NCBI GenBank assembly: GCA_020634135.1 | Contig: JACKCG010000006.1 | Span: 1 to 64,000 of the forward strand | Direction: 5' to 3' | Source: Anaerolineaceae bacterium | GTDB taxonomy: Bacteria; Chloroflexota; Anaerolineae; Aggregatilineales; Phototrophicaceae | Length of the DNA stretch: 64,000 bases | Part shown: one piece after another, positions 44,539 through 52,930 of the stretch | How the letters are laid out: each line of letters starts with the position of its first letter | Numbering within the stretch: position 1 is the stretch's first letter | The notes under the pieces: model-generated | The model's database searches: none | What the model was told of the DNA's origin: nothing | What the model saw: the letters and a program-made list of their open reading frames with translations, nothing else | Position numbers and translations under genes: made by a program

Positions 44539-47257
44539 TCGTGAGCAAACAGCCGAACGGGCTGGTATGAGTCAGGGTAAATATGGGTCGCTGGAGGCGC
44601 TGTTCACCCCGCGAAATGTCGCCGTTATCGGTGCGACGGAAACGATGGGCAGTGTCGGGCGTACCATCATGTGGAATCTCATCACCAACCCCTTTGGCGG
44701 GACGGTTTTCCCGGTTAATCCCAAGCGCCCCAGCGTACTGGGCGTCAAGGCCTATCCAACGATTTTCGATGTGCCGGAACAGGTAGACCTGGCGGTCATC
44801 GTCACGCCCGCCCGCAGCGTGCCGGGCGTGATTGCCGATTGCGCCAGCCTGAATATCCCCGCTGCCATCATCATCTCCGCCGGGTTCAAGGAAATCGGCG
44901 AGGAAGGCGCGGAGCTTGAACGCCAGATACTCGAAAAAGCCGGGGGCAAGATGCGTATCATCGGGCCGAACTGCCTGGGGGTGATGATGCCCCTCACCGG
45001 CCTGAACGCCACCTTCGCCGGGGCAATGGCGCAGCCCGGTAACGTCGGCTTTATCAGCCAGAGCGGTGCGTTGTGTACCTCGGTGCTGGACTGGAGCTTC
45101 GCGGAAAATGTCGGCTTCAGTGCCTTCATCTCCATCGGCTCCATGCTGGATGTGGACTGGGGCGACCTGATCTACTACCTGGGCGACGACCCGAATACCA
45201 CCAGCATCGTGATTTATATGGAATCCATCGGCAACGCCCGTTCATTCCTTTCCGCCGCCCGCGAAGTCGCGCTCACCAAGCCGATTATCGTCATCAAGGC
45301 CGGGCGCACCGAAGAAGCCGCCCACGCCGCCGCTTCCCATACCGGCGCACTGGCCGGAAGTGACCAGGTCCTGGACGCCGCTTTCCGCCGTACCGGGGTA
45401 CTGCGCGTGGATAAGATCGCGGATATTTTCTACACGGTGGAAGTGCTTGCCAAACAGCCGCGCCCCAAAGGCAACCGCTTGACCATCCTGACAAATGCCG
45501 GTGGCCCTGGCGTGCTGGCGACGGATGCCCTGATTAGCGAAGGCGGCGAACTGGCGGAAATCGCGCCGGAGACGATGGCCGCGCTCAACGAACTGCTGCC
45601 CGGCCCCTGGAGTCACGGCAATCCCATTGATATTCTGGGGGATGCCAGCCCGGAGCGCTACGCCAAAGCCCTCGAAATCGCGGCGGAAGACCCCAACAGC
45701 GACGGCCTGCTCGTTATTCTCACGCCCCAGGCCATGACCGACCCGACCCGCACCGCCGAGCATCTGCGCCCGTATGCGCACATCAGCGACAAGCCGGTGA
45801 TCGCCAGTTGGATGGGTGGTTCCGAAGTTGCCGAGGGTGAACAGATTCTCAACCATGCCGATATTCCCACTTTCCCCTACCCGGATACCGCGACCCGCTT
45901 GTTTAACTATATGTGGCGCTACACATACAACCTGCGCGGCCTGTACGAGACGCCGGTGCTGCCCAAAGACACCGATGAAAACGCCAGCCGCATTCAGGTT
46001 GAGAAGATTCTCAGCGATGCCCGTGCCGAGGGGCGCACGATCCTGACCGAAACCGAGTCAAAGCAGATTCTCGCCGCTTATGGCATCCCCACCACTGAGA
46101 TGCGGATTGCGACGACTGCCGATGGCGCAGTGGATGCGGCGGAACGTATGGGCTACCCGGTGGTGCTGAAGCTGCATTCCGAGACAATCACCCACAAGAC
46201 CGATATTGGCGGCGTGAAACTCAATCTGCGCGACGAAGCAGCGGTACGCAAAGCCTTCAATGACATTGAATCCGCCGTGCTGGGAAAAGCCAACCGGAAT
46301 GATTTCCTCGGCGTTTCGGTGCAGCCGATGGTGAAGCTCGATGGCTACGAACTCATCCTGGGGAGCAGCCTGGATGTCCAATTCGGGCCGGTACTGCTGT
46401 TCGGCACAGGGGGAACGCTGGTTGAGGTCTTTAAAGACCGGGCGCTGGCGCTGCCGCCCCTGACGACGACCCTCGCCCGCCGCATGATGGAGCAGACCAA
46501 GATTTACAAGGCACTCAAAGGCGTGCGCGGGCGCGAGGCGGTGGATATTACCGGCCTGGAACAGATCATGGTGCGTTTCAGCCAGTTGGTGGCCGAGCAA
46601 CCCTGGATTAAAGAGCTTGACATCAACCCGCTGCTGGCTTCGCCGGAACGCCTGCTGGCGCTGGATGCCCGCGTCGTGCTGCACGATCCCGCTACGCCGG
46701 AAGAAGAACTGCCACAGTTGGCGATCCGCCCGTATCCCTCGCAGTATATGAAGGACTGGACGCTGCGCACCGGCGAACAAGTCACCATCCGCCCGATCCG
46801 CCCTGAAGATGAACCGCTGATGGTACAGTTCCACGAGTCGCTTTCCGAGCGCACGGTGTATATGAGCTACTTCTACCCCATGAAGCTCAGCCAGCGTGTG
46901 GAGCATGAACGACTGGCGCGTATCTGCTACATTGACTATGACCGGGAAATCACACTGGTGGCCGAAACCGAAACCCCGGACGGCCCGCAGATCATCGCTG
47001 CCGGGCGTATTGTTAAACGCCACCGCAGCCACGACGGGGAATACTTCATCATCGTTTCCGACAACTACCAGCGCGGCGGCCTGGGGACAGAGATGATGAA
47101 CTGCCTCATCAGCGCCGGGCGACAGGAAGGCATCAAGAAGATCTACGGCACGATCCTGACCGATAACCCCGAAATGAAGTCCGTCGTGACGCGGCTGGGC
47201 TTTGAAGTCGTCGCCGGGCCGGAAAATGGCAGAATGGAAGTCGCGCTGACACTGTAA
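44525..47257 (+). CDS. ADP-forming acyl-CoA synthetase fused to a GNAT acetyltransferase
   Basis: About 910 residues. The N-terminal CoA-binding domain begins LFTPRNVAVIGATETMGSVG; the succinyl-CoA-ligase-like domains include IGPNCLGVMMP and the catalytic-loop His in ASHTGALAGSD. An ATP-grasp domain (about 510-720) has GYPVVLKLHSETITHKTDIG. A GNAT domain forms the C-terminus (about 750-910; TIRPIRPEDEPLMVQFHES and GGLGTEMMNCLI). This fusion is known both as acetyl/acyl-CoA synthetase (ADP-forming) and as the Pat-type protein lysine acetyltransferase. All active-site parts of the synthetase seem kept, so both activities are possible. AAGGAG lies about 13 bases before ATG 44525; a later Met (MSQGKYG) is also possible. 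Confidence 0.9.
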   Translation: MQKTDREQTAERAGMSQGKYGSLEALFTPRNVAVIGATETMGSVGRTIMWNLITNPFGGTVFPVNPKRPSVLGVKAYPTIFDVPEQVDLAVIVTPARSVPGVIADCASLNIPAAIIISAGFKEIGEEGAELERQILEKAGGKMRIIGPNCLGVMMPLTGLNATFAGAMAQPGNVGFISQSGALCTSVLDWSFAENVGFSAFISIGSMLDVDWGDLIYYLGDDPNTTSIVIYMESIGNARSFLSAAREVALTKPIIVIKAGRTEEAAHAAASHTGALAGSDQVLDAAFRRTGVLRVDKIADIFYTVEVLAKQPRPKGNRLTILTNAGGPGVLATDALISEGGELAEIAPETMAALNELLPGPWSHGNPIDILGDASPERYAKALEIAAEDPNSDGLLVILTPQAMTDPTRTAEHLRPYAHISDKPVIASWMGGSEVAEGEQILNHADIPTFPYPDTATRLFNYMWRYTYNLRGLYETPVLPKDTDENASRIQVEKILSDARAEGRTILTETESKQILAAYGIPTTEMRIATTADGAVDAAERMGYPVVLKLHSETITHKTDIGGVKLNLRDEAAVRKAFNDIESAVLGKANRNDFLGVSVQPMVKLDGYELILGSSLDVQFGPVLLFGTGGTLVEVFKDRALALPPLTTTLARRMMEQTKIYKALKGVRGREAVDITGLEQIMVRFSQLVAEQPWIKELDINPLLASPERLLALDARVVLHDPATPEEELPQLAIRPYPSQYMKDWTLRTGEQVTIRPIRPEDEPLMVQFHESLSERTVYMSYFYPMKLSQRVEHERLARICYIDYDREITLVAETETPDGPQIIAAGRIVKRHRSHDGEYFIIVSDNYQRGGLGTEMMNCLISAGRQEGIKKIYGTILTDNPEMKSVVTRLGFEVVAGPENGRMEVALTL

Positions 47258-47332
47258 GAAGCCGTTTGTAATCTGTGAACCAACGTCCTGGAAGTCATGC
47301 GTGATGTTCCCCGGACTATGGATAGTTTAAGG

Positions 47333-47366
47333 AGAGCCGTTGTCAACCGACAGCGGCTCTTTGATT
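47333..47366 (+). terminator. Rho-independent terminator of the acyl-CoA synthetase gene
   Basis: AGAGCCGTTGTC (47333-47344) pairs with GACAGCGGCTCT (47349-47360) around AACC, a 12-bp stem with one G-T pair, followed by TTTGATT. It lies 75 bases after the stop. Confidence 0.65.
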
Positions 47367-47430
47367 GCTCAGGCGTTGGCGCCGGGGTGTATATTGTGGA
47401 CAGCAGAACGCTGTATAGGGAATACAACCG

Positions 47431-48264
47431 CTACAGCTTCCCTAACCGGCTTGCCATTGAGGAGGGCTTGCCGATCTTTTGCCGGATGACCTGTACCAGC
47501 GAGTCGCCGCGATAGCCCATCGTCACTCTGATTGACTGCGGCTTGGACTTGGCCGGGTTGTTCCAACTGATGCTGACCAGCCGGTCATTCACATGCTCGG
47601 CATTGAGGACAGCACTCCAATCCACATTGACCTTGCCCTGGGTGATGCCTGCCATGTGCAGGGTGACGTTCGCAAATTCAACGTTCTGGCCGTGTTCCAG
47701 GTCTCGCAGCGCGGCTGCCGTCCACGCAGCCCTGGCCGCATCCGAAACCGCCCGTACCGCCAGCTCCGGTTCTTTATAGTTCGTATCAATCTTGATATTC
47801 TTTTTGTCAATATGGATCACAATATCACGATCATCGCCAGGCCCCGAGTCCGTCATTGCGGAAGCGATTATCCCGCCAATGATGCCAAAGAACACCTGCC
47901 CAACAGCCACTGAACTGGACTTTTTCTTGGTTTCGGAGAATGTGATATCCCTGACTTCTGTCCACAGGCCAGATTCAAGAACATCATCCGTCACCGAATC
48001 GCGTAGAATGAATCCCTCTTGATAGACTTCCAGTTTACGCGGACTGCGAAAGGTACTTCTGCCCAGGAAGAATAATCCGATAAAAGGCACTACCGCGCAG
48101 AACAGGCCGGTATATACCGATGCTGACTCTTTACTGCTGGCAGCAACAGCCAGAAACATCAGTCCCAGAAGAACTGCAAAAACAGTTAATATCCAGAAAA
48201 ATCGTTTGGCACTGCGTTTTGATTGGGTAATCGTTGAAAGAACTGCGCCAGTTGGGATAGACAT
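47431..48264 (-). CDS. Membrane protein of unknown function
   Basis: A 277-residue protein with two N-terminal membrane helices (about 22-44 and 50-70), a beta-rich middle (about 75-115; KLEVYQEGFILRDSVTDDVLE, reminiscent of a bacterial PH-like domain), a Gly/Ala-rich hydrophobic hairpin (about 120-140; VFFGIIGGIIASAM) and a C-terminal domain (about 150-277) with a second beta-rich part. I do not recognise a named family; DUF6585-like and PH-like proteins share this general plan. Single leftward gene, no partners. Confidence 0.6.
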   Translation of the reverse strand: MSIPTGAVLSTITQSKRSAKRFFWILTVFAVLLGLMFLAVAASSKESASVYTGLFCAVVPFIGLFFLGRSTFRSPRKLEVYQEGFILRDSVTDDVLESGLWTEVRDITFSETKKKSSSVAVGQVFFGIIGGIIASAMTDSGPGDDRDIVIHIDKKNIKIDTNYKEPELAVRAVSDAARAAWTAAALRDLEHGQNVEFANVTLHMAGITQGKVNVDWSAVLNAEHVNDRLVSISWNNPAKSKPQSIRVTMGYRGDSLVQVIRQKIGKPSSMASRLGKL

Positions 48265-48269
48265 GATGC

Positions 48270-48660
48270 ACTCTCTTCTGAAAAATAACCTTTAATTATA
48301 CGACAGATCGTTTTACTTCTTTGCATGTTATATTCAATGAAATGACATAAACGCATTATAATCGAAATATTCTTAATATTGCAAGAAACTAGCGAGACCC
48401 GCTGGCAATAATGAGCAGACGCTATGCCTGATCTGCACGTCGGGCAAATATTACGGGGTTCATGTGCCGGGGATGACCTGATGTGATTGCCTGCCGGAAT
48501 GTGCATTGACGTTTCCCTACCGCTTTTTACCCGCCATTTTCCTTCCAGGGCATGACTCGGCATCGGAGATGCAGTACCTTTTGCTCACCCTGCCTCCCCC
48601 CCAATCTTTGGGTGAATGTTATAAAATGGTTTGCCAGAGACGTTAATCCTGGCAGAATGG
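48270..48660. other. Intergenic region, nothing recognised
   Basis: About 390 bases with AT-rich stretches between the leftward membrane protein and the signalling cassette. I see no coding sequence with a plausible ribosome site, no tRNA and no repeat of the families described here. A TATAAT at 48663-48668 just after it may be the -10 box of the cassette, without a recognisable -35. Confidence 0.45.
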
Positions 48661-48675
48661 TTTATAATACGGTTT

Positions 48676-48737
48676 AAGGAGGTCGTGGCTGGCTTTATTT
48701 TATATTTGTTTACACCCCTTCAGCCACAAGTACTATG
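48676..48737 (+). promoter_or_regulatory. Split ribosome site: Shine-Dalgarno and start codon joined by a hairpin
   Basis: AAGGAGGT at 48676-48683 is the only good ribosome site upstream of ATG 48735, but it is over 50 bases away. Between them GTGGCTG (48685-48691) is perfectly complementary to CAGCCAC (48721-48727). Folding of this stem would bring the ribosome site to about 8-9 bases from the ATG. Split sites of this kind are known from phage T4 genes. Confidence 0.5.
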
Positions 48738-49112
48738 CCCTTAACTGCCTTATTGATTGAAGATAGTCAAACCCAGGCGGCGCAGATAAAGGAAACACTG
48801 GAGAGCGTGGGCCTAGAAGTCCGGGTCGTTTATGATGGCCCCGACGGCCTGCGGGCGGTGATGGAAAACCCGCCCGATCTGATCGTGCTGGATGTCAAAC
48901 TCCCCACGATGGACGGTTTCCAGGTCTGCCGCCGTCTCAAGCGCACCCCGGCCACCAAAGATATTCCGGTGATTATGCTCACTGACCGGGCCAGCGCCCA
49001 GGATACCCTCTCCGGCTTACAGGCCGGCGCGGATGACTATATCCCCAAAGATATTTTTGCCACCGAGCACCTGGTCACGACCTTACAGGAACTCGGCATT
49101 CTTAAAGGTTGA
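48735..49112 (+). CDS. Single-domain response regulator (CheY-like)
   Basis: A 125-residue receiver domain. The acidic pair Glu9-Asp10 (LLIEDS), phospho-acceptor Asp53 (LIVLDVKLPTMDG), conserved Thr (VIMLTDRA) and Lys (DDYIPKDIF) are all present, so it should be phosphorylated normally. There is no output domain; it would act by protein contact. It opens a four-gene rightward cassette (this gene, RsbT-like, CheW-like, modified receiver). The ribosome site is unusual (see the entry at 48676). No cognate kinase is adjacent. Confidence 0.93.
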   Translation: MPLTALLIEDSQTQAAQIKETLESVGLEVRVVYDGPDGLRAVMENPPDLIVLDVKLPTMDGFQVCRRLKRTPATKDIPVIMLTDRASAQDTLSGLQAGADDYIPKDIFATEHLVTTLQELGILKG

Positions 49113-49147
49113 TACGCCATCCGTGCGTTCAGCAGGTACAGGATTTT

Positions 49148-49582
49148 ATGACACGACCAACCAGCCCCTATCAGATGCAGCCGCCCGTACTTTCGGCGCG
49201 GGTTGAAACCACAATGGATGTGATGATCGTCCGCAATACCGCCCGGCGGGCAGGCGGGCTATTGGGATTCACACCGGCGCATCAGGCACAGCTTGCCAGC
49301 GCGGCGGCGACTCTGGCCGAACTCACGCTCAAGACCAACGCCCCGCATACCATTCACTTCAACGGTGTGACCAACGACAACAAATCCGGTCTTCAGATTT
49401 CGACCAGCGCCGCATGGCTCGCCGGGGTCGCATCCGGCAATGTGCTGATCGCGTTACGCTCAAAAATGGGGGAATTGGTGGACGAAATTCTGGTTGAAGG
49501 CGACAAATCACCGATGATTATGATGATCGTGTGGCGCGGCGGACAGGATGCCAGCGATGACAGCGAAGAATTCACCTCTTGA
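49148..49582 (+). CDS. RsbT/RsbW-like protein with degenerate ATP site
   Basis: A 144-residue protein. VETTMDVMIVRNTARRAGGLLGF and the following HQAQLASAAATLAELTLK match the N-terminal helices of RsbT-type GHKL switch kinases, in which that helix holds the N-box Asn for Mg-ATP. Here the N-box reads LAELTLKTNA and no DxGxG box is visible, so ATP binding is doubtful. It could act as a scaffold or anti-sigma-like partner within the cassette. ATG 49148 gives the better start (the frame is open to 49109). The CheW-like gene starts inside its last 26 bases. Confidence 0.6.
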   Translation: MTRPTSPYQMQPPVLSARVETTMDVMIVRNTARRAGGLLGFTPAHQAQLASAAATLAELTLKTNAPHTIHFNGVTNDNKSGLQISTSAAWLAGVASGNVLIALRSKMGELVDEILVEGDKSPMIMMIVWRGGQDASDDSEEFTS

Positions 49583-50030
49583 TACCACACCGATCCTGAC
49601 CTTTCGTATGAACGATCAGTTCTACGGGTTGTTTGTTGAAAATGTGCTGGAAGTCATGGCGATGGTATCCCTCATCCAGACACCGGACTTGCAGCCCGAA
49701 GTCCTGGGGTTTGCCAACCGGCACGGCCAGATGATCCCGATCATTGATTTACGCCAGGTTTTCGGTTACCCGCAGGCTGAGGTCGGCGTAGAAACGCTGT
49801 TTATTGTGGTTCAACACATGGGGCGGCGGGCAGGACTCATCGCAGATGAAATTCACCAGGTACAGTATATAAACCCACAAAGAATTGAGACCCCAATGGG
49901 GGCGGGGCGCTATATTCATGGTATGATGAATTATGAGGAACATTTGCTCCAACTCATCTCCGTCCCCCCGCTTCTGGCCGCATTCACGCCGGAAGAGATA
50001 GGACATAAAGGCGAGCAGCATGGCACGTAA
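49557..50030 (+). CDS. CheW-like domain protein
   Basis: A 157-residue single CheW domain. Family features are LTFRMNDQFYGLFVENVLEVM, GFANRHGQMIPIIDLRQVFG, and LFIVVQHMGRRAGLIADEIHQV. CheW domains bridge CheA kinases to receptors in chemotaxis-type pathways. Neither CheA nor a receptor lies nearby, so it must couple to remote partners or work within a different type of complex. Its start overlaps the preceding gene and its end overlaps the next (50020), so it is embedded in an operon. Confidence 0.88.
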   Translation: MTAKNSPLDTTPILTFRMNDQFYGLFVENVLEVMAMVSLIQTPDLQPEVLGFANRHGQMIPIIDLRQVFGYPQAEVGVETLFIVVQHMGRRAGLIADEIHQVQYINPQRIETPMGAGRYIHGMMNYEEHLLQLISVPPLLAAFTPEEIGHKGEQHGT

Positions 50031-50937
50031 CAATGGTCGTTACCCGGCACGTATCTTGATCGTTGCGAAAGACAAGTCGCTTCGTGATGCAATCAGCGAC
50101 ACCCTCGAGTCGGCTGGTGGGTATACGGTGAACCAGGCCGTCAATTTTGAAGAAGCACTCAGCGAAATTCTGCTGACCGAATTCGACTTGATTGTGACCG
50201 AAGCCGAACTGCCTGACCTGAGCGGCATGGATCTCCTGGCCGTCGTGGGCGGGCTGCGGCCTGCGTCCCGCGTGATCGTCATTGACGATGATCTCTCGGC
50301 CAAAAGCGCGATTGCCGTATACCGCCTGGGAGCGGTGGACTACCTGTATAAACCGTTGAATATGTCCTTTGTCCTCATGCAGATTGAACGCCAGTTGGAA
50401 ATGATCTACCCTTCGACCAGTGGCGAACCAGCAGAAACGCAACCGGCAGTTTCCACAGAAATCACCCAGGAACGCGCCCGGCGGCTTGACCCCCACACCC
50501 GCCCGGCAGCGCTCATGCTGGGCCGCGCGCAGTTCAAGCGGATTAACTGGGAACTCAGCCGTTTATTGGGGCATGTGAAGGCGAACTTCGTCGGCCTGAT
50601 GGATAATGACGGCAACATGATCGGCGCGGCAGGCACGCTGGAAGACTACGATCTGCAACTTCTGACTCAGGCGCTCAGTATTGACCACAGCGCCCAGCAG
50701 TCGCTGGCGAGCATCCTCGATGAAACCAAGTTCAACTCGACCTATTTTGAAGGGGAAACAACCGGCGTTTATATGATTGAGTTTGGCTCGCCATACGCCG
50801 TTTCACTGGCCGTGATTTGCAGCACCGATGTGAAACCCGGCATGATCTGGTTGTACAGCAAACGGGCGGCGGCGATCATCGAAGACATCCTCAAGACTAT
50901 CCCCCAGCCCCGGCGTCTGCCACAATTGGAAAGCTGA
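50020..50937 (+). CDS. Response-regulator-like protein with Glu at the phospho-site and roadblock-like output domain
   Basis: A 305-residue protein. The receiver domain (about 10-125) has IVAKDKS where the acidic pair is expected and IVTEAELPDLSGMD where the phospho-acceptor should be: Glu61 replaces Asp. The conserved Lys (DYLYKPLN) remains. It is therefore probably not phosphorylated and may be locked in an active-like state. The C-terminal region (about 165-295; GHVKANFVGLMDNDGNMIGA and YAVSLAVICSTDVKPGMIWL) looks like a Roadblock/LC7 or GAF-type fold. It ends the rightward cassette; the convergent GAF-like gene follows after six bases. Confidence 0.75.
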   Translation: MARNNGRYPARILIVAKDKSLRDAISDTLESAGGYTVNQAVNFEEALSEILLTEFDLIVTEAELPDLSGMDLLAVVGGLRPASRVIVIDDDLSAKSAIAVYRLGAVDYLYKPLNMSFVLMQIERQLEMIYPSTSGEPAETQPAVSTEITQERARRLDPHTRPAALMLGRAQFKRINWELSRLLGHVKANFVGLMDNDGNMIGAAGTLEDYDLQLLTQALSIDHSAQQSLASILDETKFNSTYFEGETTGVYMIEFGSPYAVSLAVICSTDVKPGMIWLYSKRAAAIIEDILKTIPQPRRLPQLES

Positions 50938-50943
50938 CCCATC

Positions 50944-51378
50944 TCACGCTAGAGTCTGGTAGTATCCGGCCAGGTCATCCATACTGACCGCTTCATTCCC
51001 TGCTGTATCTGCCGCCAAAGTCATCAGCCGGTTGACGGTCTCTTTGGAGATAACCCCCTTGCTGATCGTCTGGTCAAGGTAAACCGCGCCAAATCCTGCT
51101 ACCGGAATCACGATCACCAGCCGCAGATTGCGGAACTGCGTATTGGTGATGGGCGCCTGGTTGGGATCAATCACGGCATTGTTGGTTATCAGCGGCTCGC
51201 CGTTGTTCAATGCCCGTCGCACGCAGTCCATTGCGTTAAAATCTCTCGCCTGCATCGCCTCATCGTCTAAATTAATCGCCCCTAGCACATTCATCCCGGT
51301 GTCTACCGCCAGCGCCCGCTCCGCCCCGGTTTTCTGAAGCGCGAATTCCATTAACGTGGTTAGAAAATTGTCACTCAT
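50944..51378 (-). CDS. Small GAF-like protein
   Basis: A 144-residue single-domain protein with the GAF pattern: TLMEFALQKTGAERALAVDT, a middle stretch around PLITNNAVIDPNQAP, and VIVIPVAGFGAVYLDQTISKG near the end, followed by a helix. It has no catalytic motif. It converges on the four-gene signalling cassette, with six bases between the stops, so it probably belongs to the same functional group, possibly as a ligand or redox sensor. That link is inferred from position. Confidence 0.75.
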   Translation of the reverse strand: MSDNFLTTLMEFALQKTGAERALAVDTGMNVLGAINLDDEAMQARDFNAMDCVRRALNNGEPLITNNAVIDPNQAPITNTQFRNLRLVIVIPVAGFGAVYLDQTISKGVISKETVNRLMTLAADTAGNEAVSMDDLAGYYQTLA

Positions 51379-51448
51379 GTTGGATTGCCCTGATTAGCTT
51401 AATTTAAGGCTGCACTCTAATGCTGATTGTAACGCATAGTGCCATTCT

Positions 51449-51477
51449 TTGCAGGGATTGGCTACAATACATAATAA
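51449..51477 (+). promoter_or_regulatory. Candidate promoter of the nucleotidyltransferase-mutase operon
   Basis: TTGCAG (51449-51454) and TAATAA (51472-51477) are 17 bases apart, about 160 bases upstream of the gene start. The match is moderate. Confidence 0.35.
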
Positions 51478-51527
51478 AAGAATGGTAAATGCTGCGTCCG
51501 GCAAGTCAATAGACGAGAATTTGTGGT

Positions 51528-51545
51528 GACAGGCTTCGGCCTGTC
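51528..51545 (+). promoter_or_regulatory. UUCG-capped hairpin in the 5' leader
   Basis: GACAGGC and GCCTGTC form a 7-bp stem closed by C(TTCG)G, the especially stable tetraloop, about 90 bases before the start codon of the nucleotidyltransferase. A related hairpin is at about 21305-21325, so it may be a dispersed repeat more than a dedicated control element. Confidence 0.5.
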
Positions 51546-51636
51546 TGGCGGGCGGCAGGAATGCTGCTCTTACAATCAGGGCACTGTGCTGCCCGACCTA
51601 TTTGCCGGACACAGCCCTAAACGAGGAGAATTCATT

Positions 51637-52929
51637 TTGACTCAGACTCCTATCTTGCTCATCCTCGCGGGCGGCGCGTCGTCGCGCATGTGGCCGCTGC
51701 GTGAGAAGTCGTTAATCCGGTTCGGCACTGAGCCGCTGCTGGTCAACCAGCTTCAGCGCTACCACGCCCTCGGATTCAACGATGTGATTATTGTGGCGAA
51801 CCCGGATAACCTGGCGGACATCCAATCGCTCACCGCACGCCTGAGCGGCCTGAACATTCAGTTTGCCGTGCAGGAAGCGCCAAAAGGCATGGGCGATGCG
51901 ATCCTCCAGGCCGCTCCTCTGCTGGCGAATCATCCCGACTCGGCGCTCTACATCAACCAGGTGCATGACGTGGTGGACGACGCGCTCCACCAGGCGATGC
52001 TGGATGCCTACCATGCCGCGCCTGGCACAACCTACCTGGCAGGGTACGAGATGGAGGACTACTTCCCCGGCGGCTATATGGTCGTGGATGGCGCAGACCG
52101 GATCAGCGGCATTATTGAGAAGCCCGGCCCGGAAAACCGCCCCAGCAACCTGGTGAGCATCGTCGCGCACGTCCACAGCCACGCCGGGCGGCTGCTGGAT
52201 GCTATCCGCGCCGAGTATGCCAGCGATAAACCGGGCGACGACCACTACGAACGGGCGATGGACGCCCTGATGAAGTCGCAGCCTTTCCAGGCGGTACGTT
52301 ACGGCGGGCACTGGAGTGCCCTCAAGTTCCCCTGGCATGTACTGGACATTATGGATTATTTCCTGAGCCGGATTCAGGGGCAGATTGTGGCTGAGAGCGC
52401 GTTTATCGCCCCTACCGCGACACTGACCGGGAACGTCTTCATTGGCGAAGGCGCGAAGGTCTTCCCAGGCGCGGCGGTGGTCGGCCCGGCCTATATTGGC
52501 GCGGGAACGATTGTTGGCAATAATGCCCTGGTGCGCGGCTCAATGGTGCTGAATGGCTGTAACGTCGGTTTCACCACCGAGGTCGCCCGTAGTTACGTGG
52601 CCGATGGCTGCCAGATGCACGCCTGCCGGGTGCTGGACAGCGTGTTCGCGCCCAACGTGAATTTCTCGGCGGGCTGCACAACGGCCAATCTCCGCATGGA
52701 CAAAGGGAATGTTCCCAGCTTCGTAAAAGGGCAGAAGCTCGATACCGGGCGCGACAAGCTGGGCGCGGTTATCGGGCAGGATGCTTTCCTCTCGGTGGAT
52801 GTGATGACCATGCCCGGCGTGAAAGTGGGCGAACGGGCGCAGGTTGGCCCCGGTACGCACGTGCGCCATGATGTCAAAGATGACCAGCGCGTCTACGTCA
52901 AGCAGGAAATTGTGGTGGTGGAAGCGTGA
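51637..52929 (+). CDS. Sugar-phosphate nucleotidyltransferase with left-handed beta-helix
   Basis: A 430-residue enzyme. The nucleotide-binding motif is ILAGGASSRMWPLREKSLI, and the domain extends to about residue 240. A C-terminal left-handed beta-helix follows (about 250-420; FIAPTATLTGNVFIGEGAKV). It would join a hexose 1-phosphate to an NTP, giving for example GDP-mannose, UDP- or dTDP-glucose; the nucleotide is not decided by the visible motifs. TTG 51637 is used because GAGGAG lies 9 bases upstream and the motif follows directly. One base separates its stop from the phosphohexomutase gene, which supplies its substrate. Confidence 0.9.
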   Translation: MTQTPILLILAGGASSRMWPLREKSLIRFGTEPLLVNQLQRYHALGFNDVIIVANPDNLADIQSLTARLSGLNIQFAVQEAPKGMGDAILQAAPLLANHPDSALYINQVHDVVDDALHQAMLDAYHAAPGTTYLAGYEMEDYFPGGYMVVDGADRISGIIEKPGPENRPSNLVSIVAHVHSHAGRLLDAIRAEYASDKPGDDHYERAMDALMKSQPFQAVRYGGHWSALKFPWHVLDIMDYFLSRIQGQIVAESAFIAPTATLTGNVFIGEGAKVFPGAAVVGPAYIGAGTIVGNNALVRGSMVLNGCNVGFTTEVARSYVADGCQMHACRVLDSVFAPNVNFSAGCTTANLRMDKGNVPSFVKGQKLDTGRDKLGAVIGQDAFLSVDVMTMPGVKVGERAQVGPGTHVRHDVKDDQRVYVKQEIVVVEA

Positions 52930-52930
52930 C

